Origin: Candidatus Rifleibacteriota bacterium
GTDB taxonomy: Bacteria; Riflebacteria; Ozemobacteria; Ozemobacterales; Ozemobacteraceae
Assembly: GCA_029560455.1 (NCBI GenBank)
Contig: JAKQKW010000160.1
Coordinates: 1-30,437, forward strand
Reading direction: 5' to 3'
Length of the DNA: 30,437 nt
The notes under the pieces are model-generated. The model saw nothing but the letters and a program-made list of their open reading frames with translations, was not told where the DNA came from and made no database searches. Both the position numbers and the translations under genes were made by a program. This document shows positions 15,858-23,982 of this stretch, piece after piece (within the stretch, counting starts at the first letter, position 1; each line of letters begins with the position of its first letter).

Positions 15858-17721
15858 AAAAAAAGGGCACATTTCACGCCCGATAAGCATATCGACACCA
15901 GCACTGCTTGCGGCCTGGCTGCTGGTTCTGGTTCTGCCGGTTATCGGCTCGCTTCTTGCGCTCGATTTTTTTCTGGCAGAATATTCTATCTTTGCTGAGC
16001 CCGAAAAGATGGCGATCGCCAGGCAGGACATCGATGAATGCCGCGATCTTCTCGTTATTGAGAATTATCTTGCATCAAAGCTGCCGGAACTCGAAAACCT
16101 CAACCTGCCCCCTGAAAGCCAGAATATTGAGAAGCTGCAGGCGGCAATCGATGCGAAAATTTCCGGCAAAGGTCTGCTTTATGTTTTTTTCGACAATCAA
16201 TCGGGTCGACTGACGCCATGTAAGTTCAGCCCGCCCGATCTGAAGCGGCAGATGCCGCCGCCGGCCCTTTTCCGAAAAGTGATTCAGAATCTGGCTGCCG
16301 AAAACTATCTGACGAAGGTAACAGAGACTCAGGGCGAATACAACGAAAGGCTGCGCAATGCCCTGCAGATTCAACAGATGTTCAAAACCCTTACCTCTGT
16401 CAACATACGGCCCGGGCAGGTTGCCAAAAACCTTTCGGTCGATTTTGGCGGTGAGCTCTATTTTACCTGGTTTGAGTTCAGAAAGCCGCAGGCTGGGCAG
16501 AAGGGCTGCCTGGCTGTCATTCGCGGGCGTGATCTCTCTTTCGCAGCCATCTGCAGGAGCATCAAAAAAAGACACCCTGGTTTCAGACTCTGCGAAAAGA
16601 GAATGAATATTCAGAAGGCCCGCCAGCTGCCACTGCATTTTTTCTCCGGCATTCGCAGGCTTGAAGATCGGATGATCATTACCGCACCGACTGACCAGCG
16701 ATTTATCAGAAGCTGGGTACATAAATGCGGCATAGCACTGAACCAGGACGAAAAGGATTTTTCGGTGCCGTTTATTGAGTATCACCTGCCAATCACAAGT
16801 TTTCAGCATGATTTTCAGACGCTGCGCAGGAATATCGGCATGTCTGCCCGCCTTGTTCTGATGCTGTCTCTGGTTCAGCTTATGCACATGCTGACCTTCG
16901 GCATAAATCTCAATATAAGTTTCAAACGACGCATTCTCGCCAGTGTCATGCTGGTTTCGCTTTTCCCGTTCACTTTTCTGGGAATCGGGTTCTATCTGCA
17001 TCAACAGTATGACCAGTTTCTGGCGCACCAGAATCTGCTGCTGCATGTTGAAACACGGCTGACACAAACCGGCAACGAGCTCAAACTATACATGGAAAGT
17101 CTCGAAAAAACTTTGATAACCTTTGGTAAAAGAGTTGACCAGGCATTGTTCGATGACCCGGCAGCTACCGAAAAGTTTTTCAATGAAATCAGCCGCCGGA
17201 TACCGGTAACGGCTCTGGCCATGCACCGACCTGAAGACTCGCAGGTTGTAGAATTTTCCGGCCGCACCACAAACGTCAACCAGAACAGCACTCTAAAAAT
17301 GATCGAACGCTTTATGCCCAGGCACGCGATAGACCTGCTGCTTGAGCCAGAGCCGATTGTCAACCGAATGCGGCAGGATATTCTGATGATCGCCGGCAAC
17401 CCGATCAGAAATGCCTCGATTGCCCAGACAATGATGACCAATGGCCAACTGTATTATGTCGACCAGACTTCGAGTGTTATCTGGTATTCAATGTATAAGC
17501 TTTACAACAGAAATAAAGATGCCACCAGCCTGATGGGCATTCTTGGCGGCAAGTTCGAGCCGGGCCCGATTCTGGCCTCGTTTACGGCACAAACATCATT
17601 GGCAAAAAGCGGCTTTGCTGAAGATTACGGTAATTTTTCGGTTAAATATGCCTTTTTTCCGACCGAAAGAACCGGAGCTGGCAAAACATGGGCCGGCAGC
17701 GGTTATACAATGACCCTCTGA
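15847..17721 (+). CDS. Sensor half of the second cyclase subunit (N-terminal part of a split gene)
   Basis: A 624-residue membrane protein: TM1 about 18-43, an extracytoplasmic domain, TM2/TM3 about 334-356 and 361-385, then most of a second extracytoplasmic domain. It has no HAMP or output domain and stops at TGA 17719-17721, just where its relatives continue toward TM4. The missing C-terminal part is encoded directly after it in the -1 frame. Together they would make about 960 residues, matching the neighbouring receptors. ATG 15847 is chosen because GGGAG lies 7 nt upstream and the start overlaps the upstream stop (ATGAGTGCTGA). An earlier in-frame ATG at 15820 would give a longer overlap and is less likely. 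It may be part of one frameshifted gene, a recoded gene, or a separate protein. Confidence 0.75.
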   Translation: MSAEKKGHISRPISISTPALLAAWLLVLVLPVIGSLLALDFFLAEYSIFAEPEKMAIARQDIDECRDLLVIENYLASKLPELENLNLPPESQNIEKLQAAIDAKISGKGLLYVFFDNQSGRLTPCKFSPPDLKRQMPPPALFRKVIQNLAAENYLTKVTETQGEYNERLRNALQIQQMFKTLTSVNIRPGQVAKNLSVDFGGELYFTWFEFRKPQAGQKGCLAVIRGRDLSFAAICRSIKKRHPGFRLCEKRMNIQKARQLPLHFFSGIRRLEDRMIITAPTDQRFIRSWVHKCGIALNQDEKDFSVPFIEYHLPITSFQHDFQTLRRNIGMSARLVLMLSLVQLMHMLTFGINLNISFKRRILASVMLVSLFPFTFLGIGFYLHQQYDQFLAHQNLLLHVETRLTQTGNELKLYMESLEKTLITFGKRVDQALFDDPAATEKFFNEISRRIPVTALAMHRPEDSQVVEFSGRTTNVNQNSTLKMIERFMPRHAIDLLLEPEPIVNRMRQDILMIAGNPIRNASIAQTMMTNGQLYYVDQTSSVIWYSMYKLYNRNKDATSLMGILGGKFEPGPILASFTAQTSLAKSGFAEDYGNFSVKYAFFPTERTGAGKTWAGSGYTMTL

Positions 17722-18719
17722 TGAAAAAAGCTTCGCGTACCGATTCTTCACAGACAACCGTTTTTTCTGAGGGAAATGCCGTTCGCGGCTATCTGATCAG
17801 TCGCTACAATCATAATGTCCCGCATGTGGTCGTTGCAATGGTTACGGCCACTGATGCTGCCGGCGGCTGGGCAACAACTGCAGCAGGCCTTTTCATCTAC
17901 CTTCTCGTGGTTTTTTATCTTGTCAGTCAGCTGCTGGAATATTTTTTCGTGCACCCGGTGCACGAGCTTGCCAGAAGCGCAGAACTGATTGCACGTGGCA
18001 AAGATGTCTGGAACCTTACCCTGACCTCGGGTGATGAATTTGAAAGTCTGAATGAAGCTTTTTCTGAGCTGGTAATCGGTCTGCAGCAGCGCAACATGCT
18101 CAGTGATTACGTATCTGAAGATGCGATTTCGCAGATAGAAATGTCGCAGGAACAGAGTATGGCCCCAGGCGGTGAATATCTTGAAGCCACGATCATCTTT
18201 GCCGCAATAAAAAATTACACACAGCTGACTGCAGGGTTTTCACCAGAACAGACGGTCGAAATGATAAATCTGTTCATCACCTGCGGCGACCAGCTGGTAA
18301 AAAAGCACGGTGGCACCATCGACAAAATTATCGACAACACGCTGATGCTGGTTTTTCGCGAAAACGAAGAGAAAGCCGACTCGCACGCGCTGCGGGCAGC
18401 GCGCACCGCGCTCGAACTTGCCGAAGAAATGCGCCGGCATAAACTCGAAATCTATGCCGGAATAGCTTCTGGCACCGTCATTTCTGGCCGAATTGGCTCA
18501 TATACAGGCAAGCTTGACTTCACGGTCATCGGCGATCAGGTCAACCTTGCCGCCAGGCTGAAAAACGAAGCACTCGAAAGCAGCAGCGGCCTCATCATTT
18601 CGGGCTCGACAATGCGCCTTCTCAAGGGCAAAGGGCGCGTCAATTTTCTGCGTCGCTGTTCACTCAAGGGCAAATCACGAGAATATAATATCTACGAACT
18701 CTACGAACTCCGCGACTAG
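17721..18719 (+). CDS. Class III cyclase, C2-like subunit (C-terminal part of a split gene)
   Basis: This 332-residue reading frame begins with the last part of an extracytoplasmic domain, then TM4 about 50-75, HAMP about 75-128 and a class III cyclase domain about 155-325. It keeps the purine-recognition Lys (K202, in IDKII) and Asp (D272), plus the transition-state Asn (N275) and Arg (R279) in IGDQVNLAAR. Both metal aspartates are lost: the first is A162 (FAAIKNYT) and the second is N206 (IIDNTL). Lys and Asp at these positions indicate ATP rather than GTP as substrate. The pattern is the reverse of that in the 12936-15857 product, so the two should form one composite active site. ATG 17721 overlaps the upstream TGA as TGATG. 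An in-frame ATG at 17688 is the alternative start. The frame stays open back to 17646, so fusion with the upstream frame by one shift is also possible. Confidence 0.85.
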   Translation: MKKASRTDSSQTTVFSEGNAVRGYLISRYNHNVPHVVVAMVTATDAAGGWATTAAGLFIYLLVVFYLVSQLLEYFFVHPVHELARSAELIARGKDVWNLTLTSGDEFESLNEAFSELVIGLQQRNMLSDYVSEDAISQIEMSQEQSMAPGGEYLEATIIFAAIKNYTQLTAGFSPEQTVEMINLFITCGDQLVKKHGGTIDKIIDNTLMLVFRENEEKADSHALRAARTALELAEEMRRHKLEIYAGIASGTVISGRIGSYTGKLDFTVIGDQVNLAARLKNEALESSSGLIISGSTMRLLKGKGRVNFLRRCSLKGKSREYNIYELYELRD

Positions 18720-18875
18720 TATTTCATCGCAATTGAGTGTGCAAAATAAATGCTTCCACGTCATCCCGGCCCGTCAACCGCTTTCACCATTCGGGGACAG
18801 GCACGAGCGCAGGCTTCGCAGTTCTGGCGTAATCCAGGAGTTAAAAGCATTTATTCCGCGGGGCAACAGACAAAA
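18720..18875. other. Intergenic region, no gene seen
   Basis: About 150 bp between the cyclase operon and the next gene. I find no coding sequence, no strong terminator hairpin and no tRNA. A short GC-rich stretch around 18760-18835 looks faintly like a decayed dispersed repeat, but no second copy is present in the window. Confidence 0.4.
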
Positions 18876-18905
18876 TTCACAGAGAGTTCGGGGCAATGGT
18901 ATAAT
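18876..18905 (+). promoter_or_regulatory. Sigma70-like promoter directly before ATG 18911
   Basis: A perfect TATAAT at 18900-18905 is preceded by TTCACA at 18876-18881 with an 18-bp spacer. Only five bases separate the -10 box from the ATG at 18911, so transcription would begin at or within a base or two of the start codon. No Shine-Dalgarno lies at a usable distance, consistent with a leaderless message. Confidence 0.6.
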
Positions 18906-18910
18906 CGGGT

Positions 18911-20203
18911 ATGAAATATTTTGTTCTCAGTTTTGTATTGAGCTTCGCGGTGCTTCTGGTCGGTTTTTTCGGCATGGAGCGGCTGGTCAGAATCGAACAG
19001 GAAACGTCTGAACAGCAGGCATCAGAAACTTCTGACTTCGAGACTACAGCCCCCGACGATTTTGCTATGCCCACATATCAAGCTCCCGCAACGGCCTCAG
19101 CCGTTGATACGAGTTCAGAATCTGCAACACTGCCTGTTGAAAAAGAAAACAAAGAACTTGAATCCTTGTTCACAGCGATTACCGGCGATGACGCGGCAAC
19201 GGTGGCAGAATTCATCAAACGCGGTATCAAACTTGATCAGGAAACCCCCTGGTGCTACGAAGTCGGTTCAGATCACCCATTTCACTTTTACGCGAGCCAG
19301 CCGACGATGCTTTATAACCCCCTCTCATTGGCGATTGTTGCGGGTGCCAGCCAAAGCCTGCCGCTTCTGCTTGAGGCAGCCTCGAATTCGCAGTGTCTTG
19401 AAGCTTTGAACATGATGACCTGCAAAGAGCACAAAGGGTTTGAACAACTCGGGTTCGACCTGCTCGGCCTGGCGCTGCAGAGAGGCGATCTTGAACTGCT
19501 TCGCGCCCTGATGGCCGCAGGGCTCAAGCCTAAACGCCAGGGTTATCTGTTTATTGCCCTGAATGCCAGCAAGGCTGCAGATGTGGCTGAACTGGGGCCT
19601 GAAAGTCGTTTAAAAATGCTTCGCAACAAAGCCGATCTCTTTGTCGAGCTTATAAACAAAGGCCAGCGAATAGACCAGCGCCTGCCGGTTCCCTTCCCTA
19701 CCCCGCCGATCACCGAGATGTTCTTTGCCTTTGCCGGCCCCGAAATAACCGCTGACGTCATCAGCCGCATCAGTGACCCAGATAACCGAGCAGGCCTGCA
19801 GAAAATTGCCGACAGAATCAAAAGAACGCCGCCCGGCAAAAACAGCCAGACAGCTTTAGTCGCCACCTTTCCGGCTTCGGTGGCACCGCTCACAAAGATA
19901 AAGAATTACACTGACGCCCTCGACGGACTGATTATGGCCCTGAAAACGGCCGGCAGAAAATGCCCGCGCTCGTTCATGGAAAAAGGCAGCGAAACAATCG
20001 ACGGCCGCACTTATTTTGTCATTCAGGCTGGCGAAAACAATGCTTATCGTTTCGAAACCCACAACTGGTATTATATCGAAAAGCACACCGGCATGATTTT
20101 CACTCTCGATGTGGTCGCCGACCGCCTTGTCGAAACCGGCCTGCGCTGCCTTCGCGAACCGGCAACCGCAACCGAAAAAACTATAGGCGGTACAGCTGAT
20201 TAA
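18911..20203 (+). CDS. Membrane-anchored protein of unknown function, possible ankyrin-like repeats
   Basis: A 430-residue protein with an N-terminal hydrophobic helix (about 3-21) that acts as a signal anchor or uncleaved signal. A Ser/Thr/Glu-rich linker follows to about residue 80, then an alpha-helical region to about 220. Phrases such as LFTAITGDDAATVAEFIKRG and LGLALQRGDLELLRALMAAG have the helix-turn-helix look of ankyrin-type repeats, but the match is loose. The C-terminal third has mixed alpha/beta character and I do not recognise it. The start is the first Met after the promoter; a later start would lose the hydrophobic helix. It reads in the same direction as the cyclase genes but has its own promoter. 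No function is assigned. Confidence 0.8.
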   Translation: MKYFVLSFVLSFAVLLVGFFGMERLVRIEQETSEQQASETSDFETTAPDDFAMPTYQAPATASAVDTSSESATLPVEKENKELESLFTAITGDDAATVAEFIKRGIKLDQETPWCYEVGSDHPFHFYASQPTMLYNPLSLAIVAGASQSLPLLLEAASNSQCLEALNMMTCKEHKGFEQLGFDLLGLALQRGDLELLRALMAAGLKPKRQGYLFIALNASKAADVAELGPESRLKMLRNKADLFVELINKGQRIDQRLPVPFPTPPITEMFFAFAGPEITADVISRISDPDNRAGLQKIADRIKRTPPGKNSQTALVATFPASVAPLTKIKNYTDALDGLIMALKTAGRKCPRSFMEKGSETIDGRTYFVIQAGENNAYRFETHNWYYIEKHTGMIFTLDVVADRLVETGLRCLREPATATEKTIGGTAD

Positions 20204-20260
20204 ATAGTCAGCGTATGGCTTTTCCTGCAAAAAAATGCTATTAAATCTCCAGGCAAAAAA

Positions 20261-21481
20261 ATGAAATCACTCAAAGAACTCTTTAGAATCGGTAACGGCC
20301 CGTCGAGCAGCCATACCATGGGTCCGCGCAAGGCAGCCGAAATATTCTTCGGCCAGAATAAAAATGCTGCGTCGTTTGCCGTCACTCTTTATGGCAGTCT
20401 TGCCGCAACCGGCAAAGGCCACATGACCGACGTGGCCATTCTTTCAGTGCTTAGACCGCATGCTCCTACTGAAATTCTATGGCAACCAAAAGTTTGTCTG
20501 CCTCAGCATCCTAACGGCATGAATTTTAAAGCCCTCGACCAGGGAGGCAAGGAGCTTTGCAGCTGGACAGTCTTCAGCGTCGGTGGTGGCGCCCTTGCCG
20601 ATGAAAACGGCAAACCGGTCGGGGTCGAAGATGGCGAAGGCGAAGAAATTTATGAGATGAGCACCATGACCGAGCTGCTTGCCTGGTGCGAAGAAAAAGG
20701 CAAAAGCTACTGGGAATACGTTCAGGAATGTGAAGAATCGGACATCTGGGACTACCTTGAAGAAGTCTGGCTGACCATGAAAGCCGCCGTTAAACGAGGC
20801 CTCGAAGAGGAAGGATCATTGCCCGGCCCCCTGAACCTGAGAAAGAAAGCGGTTTCATACTACGTTCGCGCCAGCGGTTATACGCAGACTCTGCGCTCAC
20901 GCGGTCTGGTCTTTTCGTATGCGCTGGCAGTCAGCGAAGAAAACGCTTCGGGCGGCATAATTGTCACGGCACCGACCTGCGGTTCGTGCGGTGTGGTGCC
21001 GGCAGTTCTTTACCATCTGCAGACCTCACGCGAGTTCAGCAATGCCCGTATTCTACGGGCTCTTGCCACTGCCGGCCTGATCGGCAATATTGTCAAACAT
21101 AACGCCTCGATTTCCGGCGCCGAAGTCGGTTGTCAGGGCGAAGTCGGTGTCGCCTGTGCCATGGCGGCCGGTGCCGCCAATCAATTATTCGGTGGCAGCC
21201 CGGCACAGATTGAATATGCCGCCGAAATGGCTCTTGAGCATCATCTCGGCATGACCTGCGACCCGGTCTGCGGACTGGTGCAGATTCCGTGTATCGAACG
21301 CAATGCTTTTGCTGCTACCCGGGCCCTCGATGCCAATATTTTTTCGACTTTTTCAGATGGCACGCATCGTGTATCATTCGATAAGGTGGTCGAGGTAATG
21401 AAACAGACCGGCCGCGATCTGCCATCTCTGTATAAAGAAACCGGCGAAGGCGGGCTGGCCCGTGACTACCGCCAGATGTAG
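20261..21481 (+). CDS. sdaA: L-serine dehydratase (iron-sulfur, single chain)
   Basis: Catalyses deamination of L-serine to pyruvate and ammonia in the cytoplasm using a [4Fe-4S] cluster. The 406-residue protein starts with the beta-domain motif GPSSSHTMGP (about 13-22), typical of the family, and carries the catalytic-domain motifs VTAPTCGSCG, AEVGCQGEVG, TCDPVCG and IPCIERN. Three cluster cysteines, C291, C333 and C344, are spaced 42 and 11 residues apart. That matches the published Legionella enzyme (C343, C385, C396, as I remember it). The additional cysteines in TCGSCG and PVCG fit, from memory, the version found in Bacteroides and Clostridia. AGG about 7 nt before ATG 20261 supports the start. 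It is followed after 28 bp by an acyltransferase gene with no obvious functional link. Confidence 0.93.
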   Translation: MKSLKELFRIGNGPSSSHTMGPRKAAEIFFGQNKNAASFAVTLYGSLAATGKGHMTDVAILSVLRPHAPTEILWQPKVCLPQHPNGMNFKALDQGGKELCSWTVFSVGGGALADENGKPVGVEDGEGEEIYEMSTMTELLAWCEEKGKSYWEYVQECEESDIWDYLEEVWLTMKAAVKRGLEEEGSLPGPLNLRKKAVSYYVRASGYTQTLRSRGLVFSYALAVSEENASGGIIVTAPTCGSCGVVPAVLYHLQTSREFSNARILRALATAGLIGNIVKHNASISGAEVGCQGEVGVACAMAAGAANQLFGGSPAQIEYAAEMALEHHLGMTCDPVCGLVQIPCIERNAFAATRALDANIFSTFSDGTHRVSFDKVVEVMKQTGRDLPSLYKETGEGGLARDYRQM

Positions 21482-21509
21482 CTAATCAATTCAATACCGA
21501 AAGGTGAAT

Positions 21510-22601
21510 ATGTCGCAGACTAATCATAACCAAGCCTCGCACGAACAATTCGCCCGCTTTGCCCGCCTGTCGGCCACAGACATTGTTGTCGATGCCGGCG
21601 AGACATGCCTCAATCTACCCTTTAACCACCTGCCGGAAAACGACAGCCAGGAATTTTCGCTCGACTGGAAAAAGATTCGTGGGCTGCTGGTAAAACATAC
21701 CGGTATGCACCGTTTCTTTCATGATCTGCTCGGCGCCCTTTTCGGCACTTTTGTCAGCCGGGTTGTGGTACAGAACCCTGAATCATTCGCCAATCTCAGT
21801 TCCCGACCTCTGATGTATCTTGCCAATCATCAGACCGGCCTTGAATCGCCACTGTTCATGACCCTGTCATACAGCATGACCGGCATGCCGGTTCAGGCTA
21901 TCGCCAAGCCCGATCACCTCAACGCCTGGCTGACTTTTCTGCTGGCCTTTGCCGAAGATTCACTCGGCGGCGGGCACCCATTCAGACTGATGCTTTTTGA
22001 TCGCCTCAATCCGCTCGAACTGATCGAAAATCTCAAAAAACCAGGGAAACCCGAAGCCTCGATGCTTGTGCACGTCGAAGGCACGCGCTCGGCGGCCGCC
22101 AATCAGCCGGTAACCCGCCTGAGTTCCATCTTTCTTGACATGGCTATCGAAAAAGACATGCCGCTGGTGCCGGTGCGTTTTGTCGGTGGTCTGCCTGGCC
22201 AGCCGAGCGAAGAAAGATTCGACTTCCCTTATAAAAACGGCAAACAGGACTACCTCATCGGCACCCCGATCATGCCTGAAGAACTGAAGAAACTGCCCTA
22301 CGGCCAGCGCCCGCGCCTGGTTATGGAACGCATCAACAATCTCGGCCCGGCGGCCGGCGAAGACAACCCGTTGCCGCCCAATCAGAATTTTATCGGCACA
22401 ACCCGCTTTTTCATGGAAATGTTGAAGTTGCCGCAGATGCAGGCCATGCTGTTTGCCATTCTGCAGACAATCGACGACCCATGCGAAGAAACGGCGCAGC
22501 TGATCAAAGCCGTTCAGGCGGGCAAAGCTGGCCTGACCAGCCCCGACATGCCACCGGTGCTGAAGAATTTCCTCGGCCACCTGAAAGCGAAATTCTCGTA
22601 A
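21510..22601 (+). CDS. LPLAT/PlsC-family acyltransferase
   Basis: A 363-residue member of the glycerolipid acyltransferase superfamily, which transfers acyl chains from acyl-ACP or acyl-CoA to a lipid or other hydroxyl acceptor. Block I reads NHQTGLE with H107 and E112, an H-x4-E version of the usual catalytic H-x4-D. Block III is a canonical EGTR (190-193). The downstream LVPVRF segment fits block IV. The C-terminal extension of about 130 residues is longer than in plain PlsC and its role is unknown. No clear membrane helix is present, so association with the membrane may be peripheral. ATG 21510 is preferred over GTG 21504 because AAAGG ends 5 nt before it. The substrate is unknown, so no gene symbol is given. 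It converges on the gene at 22630 with a 28-bp gap and no evident terminator. Confidence 0.85.
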   Translation: MSQTNHNQASHEQFARFARLSATDIVVDAGETCLNLPFNHLPENDSQEFSLDWKKIRGLLVKHTGMHRFFHDLLGALFGTFVSRVVVQNPESFANLSSRPLMYLANHQTGLESPLFMTLSYSMTGMPVQAIAKPDHLNAWLTFLLAFAEDSLGGGHPFRLMLFDRLNPLELIENLKKPGKPEASMLVHVEGTRSAAANQPVTRLSSIFLDMAIEKDMPLVPVRFVGGLPGQPSEERFDFPYKNGKQDYLIGTPIMPEELKKLPYGQRPRLVMERINNLGPAAGEDNPLPPNQNFIGTTRFFMEMLKLPQMQAMLFAILQTIDDPCEETAQLIKAVQAGKAGLTSPDMPPVLKNFLGHLKAKFS

Positions 22602-22629
22602 GCCAGCTGCCGAAGTTCTACAGCCTCTG

Positions 22630-23982
22630 CTAAAAGGCGAATTCCTCGCTGAGAACTGCCCGCGGCGGGTATCCCATTGCCACGAGGTTGCGCCGTATTG
22701 TGAGCATCATCTGTGCCGGGCCGCACACCATCACCATGGTGCCAGGCTGATATTGTGGCATGATTTTCGTCAGCGCCTCTTTGTCGAGCCGTCGATGTGC
22801 TTCGACGTCGACCGAAGATTCACGGGTAGCGACTGCCACAAATTCGAAGCCGGGAAGAGCCTGGCGCAGGTCGGTAATTTCATCGAGGCAGGGTGCCCCG
22901 GCCCGGTTCTGAAAAGTCCAGATCAGTTTAACCGTGAGCTCGGACTTTTCTTCGCGAAGCTGCCTGAGAACGCTGAGCATTGGCGTAATCCCGATGCCGC
23001 CGGCTATCAGAATCAGACGACTGACATTGTGGCGCCAGGGCGAAAACACACCAAACGGGCCAGAAACCCGTGCCTGATCGCCGACCCTGACAGAGGCAAG
23101 CTGCGATGTCCAGTCACCGCTCGCTTTGATAAGAAACTGCAGAGTTTCAGCATCGGCAGGCGCCGAAGCGATGGTAAACGGGTGTTCTTCAGGCCCGGGC
23201 CGTTCATTTTCAAAGCTGATAAAGGCAAATTGCCCGGGAATGAATTTAAAAACTTCGTTTTTGCCGGCCGGTTTCAATTCGATGCGCCAGACGTTTTCGG
23301 CCGCCATATCAGCTGAAGCGACCACAAAAGCCTCGCTGGCGGTGCCCCGCTCCGACCGCAACTTTTTTTGCGCGATCAATACCCCGGCCCACAAAAGCAG
23401 CGTCACCAGCCAGAATGCTGCCAGCCAGCCTTTGCGCATCGCCGACTCGATGGCAAACATATGGACCAGAGCAAGAAAAGCCACCGGCCCGGCATAGCGA
23501 TGCAGTTTCAGCCAGCTGTCATATTTAAGTTCAAGAAACTGGCGCCAGCATGAAGAAACTATGAGCAGCCACAGACCGGCGAGGCCGATTCCCCCGAGGG
23601 CTTCAGGCCATTGCCCGGCATTGAGCGGCCCGGCGCGTTTCAAACCGGAAACATAAATCAGCATCGGGTGCAGAAAGGCCAGTGTCAGACTGACGATACC
23701 CGCCATTCTATGCAGACGTAGCAACCGGTCGAGGCCAAACAAACTGTCGAGAACGCGAAAACGCATCGCCAGCAGCGGTTGTAACAGCATCAGAGCCAGA
23801 GCCCAGAGAGCAAAAACGCGGCCGATCATTACCGGAAAAGTTCCGGGTGCTACGGCAGTTTCGCGAAAATAGTGGCGGGCGCCAATTCTGGCGAGCAGAA
23901 GAAACAGAGCGGCCAGCAGCAGCAACAGCAGGATTTTTTGCCATCTGCCCGGCGTCTGGTTGTTGCAGACAATCTGATTCAT
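22630..23982 (-). CDS. Ferric-reductase-like flavocytochrome b (NOX/FRE family)
   Basis: A 450-residue membrane oxidoreductase that should pass electrons from NAD(P)H through FAD and two b hemes across the inner membrane. The N-terminal half has about six membrane helices with two pairs of histidines about 13-14 residues apart (LHRMAG...FLHP and KLHRYAG...LVHM), as expected for bis-heme coordination in ferric reductase and NADPH oxidase proteins. The C-terminal half is a ferredoxin-reductase module: HPFTIASAP binds FAD, GGIGITPM and VCGPAQMM bind the nicotinamide nucleotide, and the chain ends in the typical acidic-aromatic SEEFAF. The electron acceptor (ferric iron, oxygen or another) cannot be read from sequence. 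ATG 23982 overlaps the upstream stop as ATGA, so translation is coupled to the small membrane protein at 23979-24371. Confidence 0.9.
   Translation of the reverse strand: MNQIVCNNQTPGRWQKILLLLLLAALFLLLARIGARHYFRETAVAPGTFPVMIGRVFALWALALMLLQPLLAMRFRVLDSLFGLDRLLRLHRMAGIVSLTLAFLHPMLIYVSGLKRAGPLNAGQWPEALGGIGLAGLWLLIVSSCWRQFLELKYDSWLKLHRYAGPVAFLALVHMFAIESAMRKGWLAAFWLVTLLLWAGVLIAQKKLRSERGTASEAFVVASADMAAENVWRIELKPAGKNEVFKFIPGQFAFISFENERPGPEEHPFTIASAPADAETLQFLIKASGDWTSQLASVRVGDQARVSGPFGVFSPWRHNVSRLILIAGGIGITPMLSVLRQLREEKSELTVKLIWTFQNRAGAPCLDEITDLRQALPGFEFVAVATRESSVDVEAHRRLDKEALTKIMPQYQPGTMVMVCGPAQMMLTIRRNLVAMGYPPRAVLSEEFAF

Noticed and set aside
16075..17067. Antisense open frame of 330 codons within the second cyclase sensor
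   Set aside because: The plus strand carries a coherent membrane sensor paralogous to its neighbours, so the antisense frame is a composition shadow.
17653..17658. Programmed -1 ribosomal frameshift signal at the T-run
   Set aside because: In frame the run reads GCC TTT TTT CCG, which is not an X-XXY-YYZ heptamer, and I see no strong stem-loop just downstream. Transcript slippage or an indel is not excluded, so the frame change is kept as a finding, but this mechanism is not favoured.
20960..21010. Extra cysteines TCGSCG in serine dehydratase as a possible new metal site
   Set aside because: From memory this is normal in the 400-residue type of the enzyme. The three cluster cysteines with 42 and 11 spacing are present elsewhere in the protein.
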